A program made the translations under genes and the position numbers. From positions 1-26,006 of the forward strand of contig VBFX01000022.1 in assembly GCA_005889395.1 (NCBI GenBank): a stretch of DNA of 26,006 nucleotides, written 5' to 3'. How positions within the stretch are numbered: position 1 is the first letter of the stretch; each line of letters begins with the position of its first letter. Shown here piece after piece: positions 8,342 to 15,779 of this stretch. Under the pieces are notes generated by a model. It saw only the letters and a list, made by a program, of their open reading frames with translations. It searched no databases and was not told where the DNA came from. The DNA comes from Chloroflexota bacterium. Lineage in GTDB: Bacteria; Chloroflexota; Dormibacteria; CF-121.

Positions 8342-10161
8342 TGGCAGGCGGCGAACTGACCCTTGCTGACCTCGCGTAACGGCGGTTCCACCTCGGCGCA
8401 GTAGTCCGTCGCGATCGGGCAGCGGGTCCGGAAGTGGCAACCGGACGGTGGGTTGGTGGGGCTCGGGATCTCGCCCGAGAGCACCGTCTGCTCGCGGCGG
8501 ACGGTGGGGTCGGGAATGGGAATGACCGAGATCAGAGCCTTGGTGTAGGGGTGCCGCGGGCTCCGCAAGAGCTGCTCGGCGGGCGCCTGCTCGACGATCT
8601 TGCCGAGATACATCACGGCGATCCGATCGCTGACCTGCTCCACGACCGCCATGTTGTGCGCGACGAAGAGGTAGGTGAGGTCGAATTCGTTCTGCAGGTC
8701 CTCGAGCAGGTTGAGGATCTGCGACTGGATGGAGACGTCGAGAGCCGAGACCGGCTCGTCGGCGATGATCAGTTTGGGCCGGAGCGCCAGCGCCCGGGCG
8801 ATCCCGATCCGCTGCCGCTGGCCGCCGCTGAATTCATGCGGGAAGCGGCCGCGGTACTGGCCGCGCAGGCCCACGACTTCCAGCAGCTCGCTGACGATCT
8901 TGTCCCGCTCGTGCGCCGACCCGACGCCGTGCACCAGTAAGCCCTCACCCACGATCTCCCCGACGGACATGCGCGGATTGAGCGAGCCGTAGGGATCCTG
9001 GAAGATGATCTGCACCTCGCGCCGCATTTCGTGCAGCTCCTTCTTCTTCGCTTTGAAGATACTGCGCCCCTCCAGCCAGGCCTCACCCGACGTGGGCGGG
9101 ATCAGCCGCATGATGGTGCGCGCGACAGTCGATTTGCCGGAGCCCGACTCGCCGATGAGGCCGAGCGTCTCGCCCTTCTTGATCTCGAAGCTGACCCCGT
9201 CCACCGCCCTGACGTTTGCGACCGTCGTCTGCAAGAGGCCGCCCTTGATGGGGAAGAATTTGACGAGGTCCTGCACCTTCAGCAGGGCGCCGTTCGCTTG
9301 GGGAGCCACCAGGTGTTCGGCCGTGGAACCATTGGGCTTCAGCCCAGGGATGTCACGGTCGCTGCGCGGGGCTTTGACCGGGCAGCGCGGACGGAAGGCG
9401 CAGCCGGGAGGCACGGCCAGCGGGTTGGGCACGCTGCCGGTGATGACGTGCAGGCGCTCCTGCTTCTTCCCCAGTCGCGGGATGGAGGCGAGCAGTCCCT
9501 GGGTGTAGGGATGCTTGGGGCTGGCAAACAGTTCCTCGGTCGGCGCCTGCTCCACGATGCGCCCGGCATACATCACCGCCACGCTGTCGCACATCTCCGC
9601 CACCACGCCCAGGTCGTGCGTGATCAAGAGGATGGCGGAGCCAAACTCTCCCTTGAGGTTTCGCATCAGCTTGAGGATCTGCGCCTGGATCGTCACGTCG
9701 AGCGCGGTGGTCGGCTCGTCGGCGATCAGCAGCTCCGGGCTCGTGGAGAGCGCCATGGCGATCATGACCCGCTGCCGCATCCCGCCCGAGAGCTCGTGCG
9801 GGTACTGCCCGGCTCGGCGCTTCGGATCGGAGATCCCGACCAGGCGCAGCATCTCGATCGCCCGCTTGAGCCCGGCCTCGCGATCGACTTTCTGGTGCAG
9901 CCGGACCGCTTCCGCGATCTGGTCCCCGACCGTGAAGACCGGGTTCAGCGCCGTCATCGGCTCCTGGAAGATCATCGAGATGTCGTTGCCGCGGATCTCC
10001 TGCATCTGCTCGTCCGGCAGACCGACGAGATCCTGACCGTGAAAAAACACGTGGCCCTGGGTGATCCGGCCGTTCTTCTCCAGCAACCGCATGATGGAGA
10101 GCGTCCCGCCGTGAACATGGAACTGGGTGTGGAGATCCTCTACCCGGAGGAGGTCGCTCAC
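8332..10161 (-). CDS. fused dipeptide/oligopeptide ABC transporter ATPase (DppD-DppF type), first half lacking Walker A
   Basis: The 609-residue protein contains two ABC-ATPase halves in the DppD-then-DppF order. The second half is complete: Walker A GESGSGKST, Q-loop IIFQDPYGSLNP, signature EFSGGQRQR, Walker B LIIADEPVSALD and an H-loop in FVAHN, followed by the oligo_HPY tail GCHFRTRCP. The first half has FQEPMTALNP, LSGGMRQR, LLIADEPTTALD and ITHDLGV. Its N-terminus, however, goes from QFHVHGGT straight into LSIMRLLEKN, so about 30 residues including the Walker A P-loop are missing in frame near 10103. The linker between halves (HLVAPQANGALL) is continuous; fused importers of this kind exist. 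GTG 10161 overlaps the DppC stop (GTGA). It would energise the permeases next door, but only one ATP site can be formed as written. Confidence 0.85.
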   Translation of the reverse strand: MSDLLRVEDLHTQFHVHGGTLSIMRLLEKNGRITQGHVFFHGQDLVGLPDEQMQEIRGNDISMIFQEPMTALNPVFTVGDQIAEAVRLHQKVDREAGLKRAIEMLRLVGISDPKRRAGQYPHELSGGMRQRVMIAMALSTSPELLIADEPTTALDVTIQAQILKLMRNLKGEFGSAILLITHDLGVVAEMCDSVAVMYAGRIVEQAPTEELFASPKHPYTQGLLASIPRLGKKQERLHVITGSVPNPLAVPPGCAFRPRCPVKAPRSDRDIPGLKPNGSTAEHLVAPQANGALLKVQDLVKFFPIKGGLLQTTVANVRAVDGVSFEIKKGETLGLIGESGSGKSTVARTIMRLIPPTSGEAWLEGRSIFKAKKKELHEMRREVQIIFQDPYGSLNPRMSVGEIVGEGLLVHGVGSAHERDKIVSELLEVVGLRGQYRGRFPHEFSGGQRQRIGIARALALRPKLIIADEPVSALDVSIQSQILNLLEDLQNEFDLTYLFVAHNMAVVEQVSDRIAVMYLGKIVEQAPAEQLLRSPRHPYTKALISVIPIPDPTVRREQTVLSGEIPSPTNPPSGCHFRTRCPIATDYCAEVEPPLREVSKGQFAACHYA

Positions 10162-11156
10162 CGCTGCCGGGGATCCAGCGCGTCCCGGATCCCGTCACCG
10201 ACGAGGTTGATCGCCAGCGCGGTGATGACCAGCGCCGTGGCCGGGAAGATCACGAGATACGTGTGGTCGGAGAGCAGATACTGCTCGAAGTCGCTCAGCA
10301 TGTTGCCCCAGCTCGGCTCCGGCGGCGGGATGCTGTAGCCGAGGAAGCCGAGCGCGGCTTCCAGCAGGATGATGCCGGAAACGCCCAGTGTGGCGGAGAC
10401 GATGATCGGCGCCAGCGCGTTGGGCAGGATGTGGCGGAGGATGATTCGCGTATTGGAGGCACCGAGCGCCCGAGCCGCCTGGACGAACTCCTGTTCTCGA
10501 AGCACAAGAAACTGGGCCCGCATCAGACGTCCGATCTCGAACCACCCGGTCGCCGCGATCACGATGATGACCGTGCTCAGCCGTACCCCGCCGGTCGCCG
10601 CCGTGACCGCGATGACGACGAGCAGGAAGGGCATCGAGATGATGATGTCCGTAAAGCGCATCAGCGCGTTGTCCAGCCAGCCGCCGTAGTAGCCGGCGAG
10701 CGCACCCAGCCCGCCGCCGATCAGCAGGTAGCCGACGACGGCGAGGATGCCGACCATGAGCGAGACCCTGGCTCCGCGAAGAAGTCGCGCCAACTCGTCG
10801 CGACCCAGGTCGTCGGTGCCCAGGATGTGCTGCCAATTCTGGAACGGCGCCTTGTACGGATGGCGGTAATCCTGGATGCTGTAAAGGCCGCCGGTGATGA
10901 CCGGGACGACGACCGCCGCCAGCACGATCACGCCGAGGATCAACAGCGCCCCGGTCGCGACCCGGTGATGGAAAAAACGGATGACGGCCAGCCGCCAGAA
11001 GCCGAGCTCCGGGGCGCCGGCGAGCTCGTCCGACTTGACGCCGGGCTGGGCGATAGCGCGCTCTTGATCGACCGTCGTCTCGACCGAGAGCTGGTCGGGG
11101 ACGCCGGGTAGGCCGCCGGCCGCGGGCCCGAATGGAAGCGGGGGGACCTGGGCCAT
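10158..11156 (-). CDS. peptide/nickel-type ABC transporter permease, DppC-like
   Basis: This 332-residue inner-membrane protein has a long cytoplasmic N-terminus (about 70 residues, Pro/Gly-rich at first). It then has a first helix (GALLILGVIVLAAVVVPVI), a periplasmic segment containing HILGTDDLGRDELARLLRGARVSL typical of the DppC family, and the BPD_transp_1 core. The coupling motif EFVQAARALGASNTRIILRHILPNALAP is clear and would contact the ATPase. It ends DALDPRQR, as DppC proteins usually do. ATG 11156 shares its A with the DppB stop (TGATG) and its own stop overlaps the ATPase GTG, so the genes are translationally coupled. Length and motifs are normal; no lesion is seen. Confidence 0.92.
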   Translation of the reverse strand: MAQVPPLPFGPAAGGLPGVPDQLSVETTVDQERAIAQPGVKSDELAGAPELGFWRLAVIRFFHHRVATGALLILGVIVLAAVVVPVITGGLYSIQDYRHPYKAPFQNWQHILGTDDLGRDELARLLRGARVSLMVGILAVVGYLLIGGGLGALAGYYGGWLDNALMRFTDIIISMPFLLVVIAVTAATGGVRLSTVIIVIAATGWFEIGRLMRAQFLVLREQEFVQAARALGASNTRIILRHILPNALAPIIVSATLGVSGIILLEAALGFLGYSIPPPEPSWGNMLSDFEQYLLSDHTYLVIFPATALVITALAINLVGDGIRDALDPRQR

Positions 11157-12136
11157 CAGTACCGGATCCTCGGGTCGGCGACCGCGTACAACACGTCGGC
11201 GATCAGGTTGAAGAACACGGTCCCAGCGGCGACCAGCATGACGACGCCCAGGATGACCGGATAATCCCGGTCGACCACGGCCTGGAAGGCGAGCTGCCCG
11301 GTCCCCGGCCAGCTGAAGATGCCTTCGGTGATGATCGCCCCGTTGACGATCTGCGGGATCGCGATCGCCACCAGGGTGATGATGGGGAGGATGGCGTTGC
11401 GCAGGGCGTGCTTGTAATTGACCCGCTCGACCGCCAGCCCCTTGGCGCGCGCCGTCCGGATGTAGTCCTGGTGCAGGACCTCCAGCATGCTGGCCCGCAT
11501 GAAGCGGCTGAAGATCGCGATCTGGAGGATCGCCAGCGCGGTGACCGGAAGCACCATGTGGATGAGGAGGTCGAGGGGGTCGTCGACACCACCGGTGTGC
11601 ATGCCGAAGAGGGGGAAGCCCCAGTGAAGCGGCGTCTGTTTCAAGAAGACCGCGAAGATCAGCAGCAGATAAATGCCGAGCACGAAGCTGGGAATCGAAA
11701 CGCCGACATAGGAAACGATGGATGTCGTCATATCAGCCTTGGAATACTGGTGGGTCGATGCGTAGATCCCCAGCGGGATCCCGATTACCAGCGCCACCAG
11801 CAGGGCGGCGCCCAGCAGCAGGATGGAGTTCGGCAGCCGCTGCATCAGCAGGGTCCTGACGGGCTCGTTGTACTGGTATGAGTCGCCGAGGTTTCCTTGG
11901 ACCAGGGCGCCAAGGTAGCGAACGTACGACTCGGGAAGGGAGTAGGGTTTTCCGTTCGGATCGGTCAGCCCCATGCTGTGCAGGCGGCGGTTGACCTGCT
12001 CTTCGTGAATCCGGGGGTTCTCACCGACGCTGACCGGCGCCCCGGGCGTCACCCGTGTGAGCGTGAAGAAGATGGCCGACATGAGGAGAAGGAGGAAGAT
12101 CCCGATGGCCACCCGGCGAACGAGGTAGAAAGTCAC
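11156..12136 (-). CDS. peptide/nickel-type ABC transporter permease, DppB-like
   Basis: This 326-residue permease has the DppB plan: an N-terminal helix (RRVAIGIFLLLLMSAIFFTLTRVTPG), a periplasmic loop with ESYVRYLGALVQGNLGDSYQYNEPV, then five further helices. The EAA-type coupling loop is DYIRTARAKGLAVERVNYKHALRNAILPI, and the tail DVLYAVADPRIRY is family-typical. It would form the membrane channel with the DppC-like partner to import peptides or similar solutes brought by the upstream-encoded lipoprotein. It lies 157 bases downstream of the SBP gene, with a strong hairpin in the gap, and overlaps the DppC start by one base. Intact. Confidence 0.92.
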   Translation of the reverse strand: MTFYLVRRVAIGIFLLLLMSAIFFTLTRVTPGAPVSVGENPRIHEEQVNRRLHSMGLTDPNGKPYSLPESYVRYLGALVQGNLGDSYQYNEPVRTLLMQRLPNSILLLGAALLVALVIGIPLGIYASTHQYSKADMTTSIVSYVGVSIPSFVLGIYLLLIFAVFLKQTPLHWGFPLFGMHTGGVDDPLDLLIHMVLPVTALAILQIAIFSRFMRASMLEVLHQDYIRTARAKGLAVERVNYKHALRNAILPIITLVAIAIPQIVNGAIITEGIFSWPGTGQLAFQAVVDRDYPVILGVVMLVAAGTVFFNLIADVLYAVADPRIRY

Positions 12137-12242
12137 CTCTTCATCCTATGACACCGTTTTCCACTCACCAAAGCATTCGCCTTGAATACGGCTCGAACTC
12201 CTGCTAGAAGCATAACGAACCGCCACCGGGAAGCCCGTCCCG

Positions 12243-12270
12243 GGGGGAGGGCGGCCCGGCCGCCTCCCCC
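12243..12270 (-). terminator. GC-rich intercistronic hairpin between SBP and permease genes
   Basis: GGGGGAG (12270-12264 as read on the minus strand) pairs with CTCCCCC (12249-12243). Beyond a one-base bulge at 12250, a five-base GC stem (12263-12259 with 12255-12251) closes a three-base loop. No T-run follows, so it is not a classical intrinsic terminator. By analogy with other binding-protein operons it probably protects the SBP message from 3' exonuclease or attenuates the downstream genes. Confidence 0.55.
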
Positions 12271-12293
12271 GGAACTCGCTCAGCGTCGCTTAG

Positions 12294-14000
12294 CTACTTA
12301 CCGTTCTTGGAGTACCACAGCGCTTCCACCTCGGTGTTGCGCGCATCGTCGACGTAGATCACGTTGTCGCCGCCGCCGGCTGATACGCCGCCGACGTTGC
12401 TCGACCAACCCATCGCGGACTTATCGGCCCACAGCATGTAGGTCACGATGTCGCCGCTGATGATCTTCTCCATCTGGTTGAAGATCGCCTTGCGAGCGGC
12501 TTTCGTCTCGGCGTCCGACCCCTTGATCGTCGCCCGCTCCTGGTCGATCAGCGAGTCGAGCTGCGGGTTGCTGTAACCGGTCCAGTTGTTGCCCGACTTG
12601 TGCTCAGGCTGCAGCTGGCTGGAGCTGAAGGTCGTGTAGTCGTCCGGATCAACGGTCAGACCGAACCCGGCGATGGCGACGTCGAAGTCGCCCTGCTGGA
12701 TCGGCTTGTAGAACACCTTGAAGTCGGTCGGGTCGGGTGTGAGCTGGATCCCGATCGCCTTCAGCTGGTCGGAGATGATCTGGGCGGCCTTGATCCGCTG
12801 CGGCTTGCCGGCGCGCACCCGGATCTTGCCGACGAACTTTTGCGCGGCACCTCCGTTCGGGTTGGGTCGGGTCGCCACGCCGTCGGCGCCGACCGTCCAT
12901 CCGGCTTGTGTCATCAGTGACTTCGCCTTGGCGACGTCCTGCTTGTAGGTGACGACCGCGCTCGCGTCGTAGGCCCACGAGGCCGGCACGATGTCGCCCC
13001 AGAGCACCTGGCCTCGACCCTCGGTCGCGGCGTCCACGATCGACGGCTTGTCGAGCGCGGTTGCCATGGCCTGGCGGGTCAGGACGTTGTCGAAGAGGTG
13101 CCCCTTTCGCGTGTTGAGGCGCATGTCGATGTAGCCGAGGTCGGCGTAGTCGTGCACCTGCACACCGCTGGCCGCCTTGGCCTTGGTCACGGCGCCGGAA
13201 CCGCCCTCACCGAGAGCGGGGTGCCAGGCGACGTCCCCATTGATCAGGGCATTGGTCGCCGCAGTGGCATCGGTGATGACCTTGGCAATGGCCTTGTCGT
13301 AGTGCGGCCGGCCGAGGTAGTAGTTGGTGTTGGCGACGTAATCGATCTCCGAGCCCGCGACCCGCTTGTCGAACTTGTACGGTCCGCCGGTCACGGTCGG
13401 ATTCAGCGAGACCGGGTCGGTCCGCTGCTTGGCCGGATCGATCTTGCCGTAGACGCTGGCCGGCGCCACGAACGTCAGCAAGTTGTTGGCCAAGAAGGGC
13501 GCGAAGACGTCCTTGAGAGTGAACTTGACGGTGTTCTTGTCGACCGCCTCGACCTTGTCGAGCTCGCCCCAATCGAAGGCGGCGTCGGTGTCGAGGTTCG
13601 GGTTGTTCTGCATGTTGACGGTCATCACGACGTCATCCGCCGTGATCGGCGAGCCATCGCTCCACTTGGCGTCCTTGCGGAGTTTGACCGTCCAGACCTT
13701 CTTGTCCGACGAGATGGACGGCATGCCGTCCGCGAGGTCCGGCTGGATGTTCAGGTTCTTGTCGGCCTGGTAGATGTTCGGGAATAGGAACCCGTAGGCT
13801 CGCACCGACGGCACGTCGCCGGCGACGAAGGGGTTCAGGCTCTGGGCATCAGCGTCGAGCGCCCAGATGAGCGTGCCCCCATTCTTGATGTTCTCCCCGG
13901 TTCCCGTCGAGGACGTCCCGCAGGCGGAAACAAGGACCGCGACCCCGGCGACGAGCGTCGCTACTCGCAACCATCGCAACTTGCCGCTAGATAGATCCAT
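12294..14000 (-). CDS. extracellular solute-binding lipoprotein, family 5 (peptide/nickel type)
   Basis: From ATG 14000 the protein has a lipoprotein signal: a basic N-region (GKLRWLR), a hydrophobic stretch and lipobox LVSAC with Cys27, followed by a GTSSTGTG linker. The mature part begins NGGTLIWALDADAQSLNPF. It contains RKDAKWSDGSPITADDVV, the SBP_bac_5 signature, and TGGPYKFDKRV, and ends in the usual C-terminal lobe; about 568 residues, normal for the family. It should capture peptides or similar ligands outside the membrane for the adjacent DppB/DppC/ATPase. A TTG at 14009 is three bases from GGGAGG, too close, while ATG 14000 is 12 bases away, so ATG is preferred. The gene has its own promoter region and is followed by a stable hairpin. 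Confidence 0.92.
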   Translation of the reverse strand: MDLSSGKLRWLRVATLVAGVAVLVSACGTSSTGTGENIKNGGTLIWALDADAQSLNPFVAGDVPSVRAYGFLFPNIYQADKNLNIQPDLADGMPSISSDKKVWTVKLRKDAKWSDGSPITADDVVMTVNMQNNPNLDTDAAFDWGELDKVEAVDKNTVKFTLKDVFAPFLANNLLTFVAPASVYGKIDPAKQRTDPVSLNPTVTGGPYKFDKRVAGSEIDYVANTNYYLGRPHYDKAIAKVITDATAATNALINGDVAWHPALGEGGSGAVTKAKAASGVQVHDYADLGYIDMRLNTRKGHLFDNVLTRQAMATALDKPSIVDAATEGRGQVLWGDIVPASWAYDASAVVTYKQDVAKAKSLMTQAGWTVGADGVATRPNPNGGAAQKFVGKIRVRAGKPQRIKAAQIISDQLKAIGIQLTPDPTDFKVFYKPIQQGDFDVAIAGFGLTVDPDDYTTFSSSQLQPEHKSGNNWTGYSNPQLDSLIDQERATIKGSDAETKAARKAIFNQMEKIISGDIVTYMLWADKSAMGWSSNVGGVSAGGGDNVIYVDDARNTEVEALWYSKNGK

Positions 14001-14012
14001 GTACGTCAACTA

Positions 14013-14018
14013 CCTCCC
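14013..14018 (-). promoter_or_regulatory. Shine-Dalgarno of the SBP gene
   Basis: GGGAGG on the minus strand, 12 bases from ATG 14000 and three from TTG 14007. The long spacing leaves some doubt about which start is used. Confidence 0.5.
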
Positions 14019-14064
14019 TTCCAGGAAAAGATGTGTCGGCCAGCGTGCCTTCCGGTGCCGAATC

Positions 14065-14092
14065 GCCGTAATCATGCATCAAGCGGTGTCAA
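14065..14092 (-). promoter_or_regulatory. candidate sigma-70-type promoter for the peptide ABC operon
   Basis: A perfect -35 hexamer TTGACA occupies 14092-14087. Sixteen bases further lies TACGGC (14070-14065), a poor -10. It sits just downstream of the GlgA terminator-like repeat and about 70 bases before the SBP start, the right place for the operon promoter. The -35 is convincing, the -10 is not. Confidence 0.4.
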
Positions 14093-14101
14093 GACATCAA
14101 G

Positions 14102-14144
14102 AAAAAGGCCCAAATATTAACCTCTATTAGACCGGCGGCCTTTT
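14102..14144 (-). terminator. terminator-like inverted repeat after glgA
   Basis: AAAAGGCC (14144-14137) pairs with GGCCTTTT (14110-14103) around a 26-base loop, and the right arm runs into a T5 tract. It lies about 20 bases after the glgA stop and just before the SBP promoter, the expected place for a transcription stop. The long loop weakens the call. Confidence 0.4.
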
Positions 14145-14166
14145 CCGGTACTGCCGGCACTCGCTT

Positions 14167-15765
14167 TTACCAGCTGTAGGGGTCGGTGGCGGCCGCGGAA
14201 TACTCCCGTGATTCGGCGTGGTTCCCCATCGCCTCCCGGTAGAGCCCCACGTATTTTTCCGCGGAGTTCGCCCAGCTGACGTCGGTCGACATGGCGTTGG
14301 CCTGCAGCCGGCGCCAGGAGGACGTCTGGCGGAACGTCTCCAGCGCTCGGACGACCTGGGCGAAGAGGTCCCAGTGGTCGTAGGCCGTGAAGACGAAGCC
14401 GTTCCCGGTCTGCTGAACCGGGTCCCAGTCGTCGATGGTGTCGGCCAGCCCGCCGGTGGCGCGCACGATCGGGATGGTTCCGTACCGAAGGCTGATCAGC
14501 TGCCCCAGCCCACACGGCTCGAAGCGGGACGGCATCAGGAACATGTCGGAGCCGGCGTAGATCTGCTGCGCCAGCACCGGCTTGAAGCCGATCGTGGCGG
14601 AGACCTTGCCGGGGTTGTCGCGCGCGTTGGCCCGAAACATCTCCTCGTAGCGCGCGTCACCGGCGCCCAGCACCACGAGTTGCAGGTTGAGCCGCGTCAA
14701 TCCCCACATGATGTTGGCGATCAGGTCGAGGCCTTTCTGGTCATAGAGCCGCGAGATCAGGCCGATCACCGGGATCGCCGGATCCTGCGGGAGACCGACC
14801 TCCTTCTGCAGCGCCAGCTTGTTCTCGAGCTTCTTCTCGATGCTCGCGATGTCGTAGGGCGCAACGAGCGAGACATCGGTCGAGGGGTTGAACAGGTCGT
14901 AGTCGATGCCATTGATGATGCCGTGCAGCTTGCCGCGATAGACCCGCAGCAGAGGGTCCATTTTTTCGCCGTACTCGGGAGTAAGGATCTCTTCCGCGTA
15001 CCGGTTGCTGACGGTGTTGACGACATCGGCGAAATAGAGCCCACGGCCAAGCAGGTTGACGATGTCGTCGAGCCCGGGCATGCCAGGCTTGATCAAGCCC
15101 CACTGCTCGAGGTCCGCCAGGTTCAGCGCGCCGTAGCCGAAGACGCCCTGGAAGGCGAGGTTGTGGATGGTGAGGACGGTGGCGATATCAGCGTAGAACG
15201 GATCAGCCGAATAGAGCCGGGCCAGCATGTTGGGAATCACCGCCGTATGCCAGTCATTGACGTGGATCACGTCGGGCCGGAAGTCGAGCGGCCGCAGCAT
15301 CTCGAGCGCGGCCCGGCTGAAATAGATGAAGCGCGCATCGTCGTCCCAGAATCCGTACATGCCGTCGCGGCCGAAGAACTGCTGGTTGTCGATGAAGTAG
15401 ATCGGCACCTCGCCCGCGATCCGTCCTTCGAGGACGTCCGCGTTGACCGGCTGGTGGGCGAGCGGCACCCCCAGGTTGGTGACGATCCGTCGCAATCCGT
15501 ACTTCTCGACGTCGATGCTGCCGTAGCGCGGCATGACGACTCGCACGTCGTGACCCATCGCCTTGAGCGCCTTGGGTAGCGCACCGGCGACGTCGGCGAG
15601 GCCGCCCACCTTGGCGAAGGGCGCGACTTCCGCCGCGACGAGCAGGATCTTGAGGGGCTGGTTCTGGCGCCCGCGAAAAACATCACCGGGTACGCGCACC
15701 GGGATCGATCCGGTGGGAGGGAGTTGTTCTCCCGGCTTGCCTTTTTCGTGCGCGACCGCCACCAT
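14167..15765 (-). CDS. glgA: glycogen/starch synthase GlgA (GT5)
   Basis: From LKILLVAAEVAPFAKVGGLADVAGALPKAL onward this is a full-length GT5 glycogen synthase. Features are the KVGGL nucleotide-sugar loop, HVNDWHTAVIP, LTIHNLAFQG, GIINGIDYDLFNP, the SRLYDQKGLDL donor-domain start, and SRFEPCGLGQLISLRYGTIPIVRATGGLADTI with the catalytic Glu and C-terminal loop. It adds glucose from ADP- or UDP-glucose to alpha-1,4-glucan. The start is uncertain. The frame continues upstream without a stop into residues that look like the end of the GH57 gene (GEQLPPTGSIPVRVPGD). ATG 15765 and GTG 15699 are both inside that GH57-like tail, and neither has a Shine-Dalgarno. So glgA is either truly fused to the GH57 protein or its own start was lost. 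The true GlgA part begins near 15651. Confidence 0.9.
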   Translation of the reverse strand: MVAVAHEKGKPGEQLPPTGSIPVRVPGDVFRGRQNQPLKILLVAAEVAPFAKVGGLADVAGALPKALKAMGHDVRVVMPRYGSIDVEKYGLRRIVTNLGVPLAHQPVNADVLEGRIAGEVPIYFIDNQQFFGRDGMYGFWDDDARFIYFSRAALEMLRPLDFRPDVIHVNDWHTAVIPNMLARLYSADPFYADIATVLTIHNLAFQGVFGYGALNLADLEQWGLIKPGMPGLDDIVNLLGRGLYFADVVNTVSNRYAEEILTPEYGEKMDPLLRVYRGKLHGIINGIDYDLFNPSTDVSLVAPYDIASIEKKLENKLALQKEVGLPQDPAIPVIGLISRLYDQKGLDLIANIMWGLTRLNLQLVVLGAGDARYEEMFRANARDNPGKVSATIGFKPVLAQQIYAGSDMFLMPSRFEPCGLGQLISLRYGTIPIVRATGGLADTIDDWDPVQQTGNGFVFTAYDHWDLFAQVVRALETFRQTSSWRRLQANAMSTDVSWANSAEKYVGLYREAMGNHAESREYSAAATDPYSW

Positions 15766-15779
15766 CTCGACCGTCTCGC

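Noticed and set aside
7215..8440. Long minus-strand open frame extending the MFS reading frame upstream by about 400 residues
   Set aside because: It is antisense to the plus-strand membrane protein gene, is highly charged with Arg/Pro/Asp/Gly-rich low complexity, and has no family features. It is a GC-rich shadow frame.
12181..12196. Shared 10-mer TTGAATACGG at about 12183 and 18427
   Set aside because: Only one of the two is part of a full palindrome, and a single shared 10-mer in 26 kb is not unusual.
15267..15779. C-terminal 170 residues of the GH57 open frame
   Set aside because: Ser/Arg/Pro-rich nonsense lying over the glgA coding sequence in another frame; it results from the frameshift near 15780.
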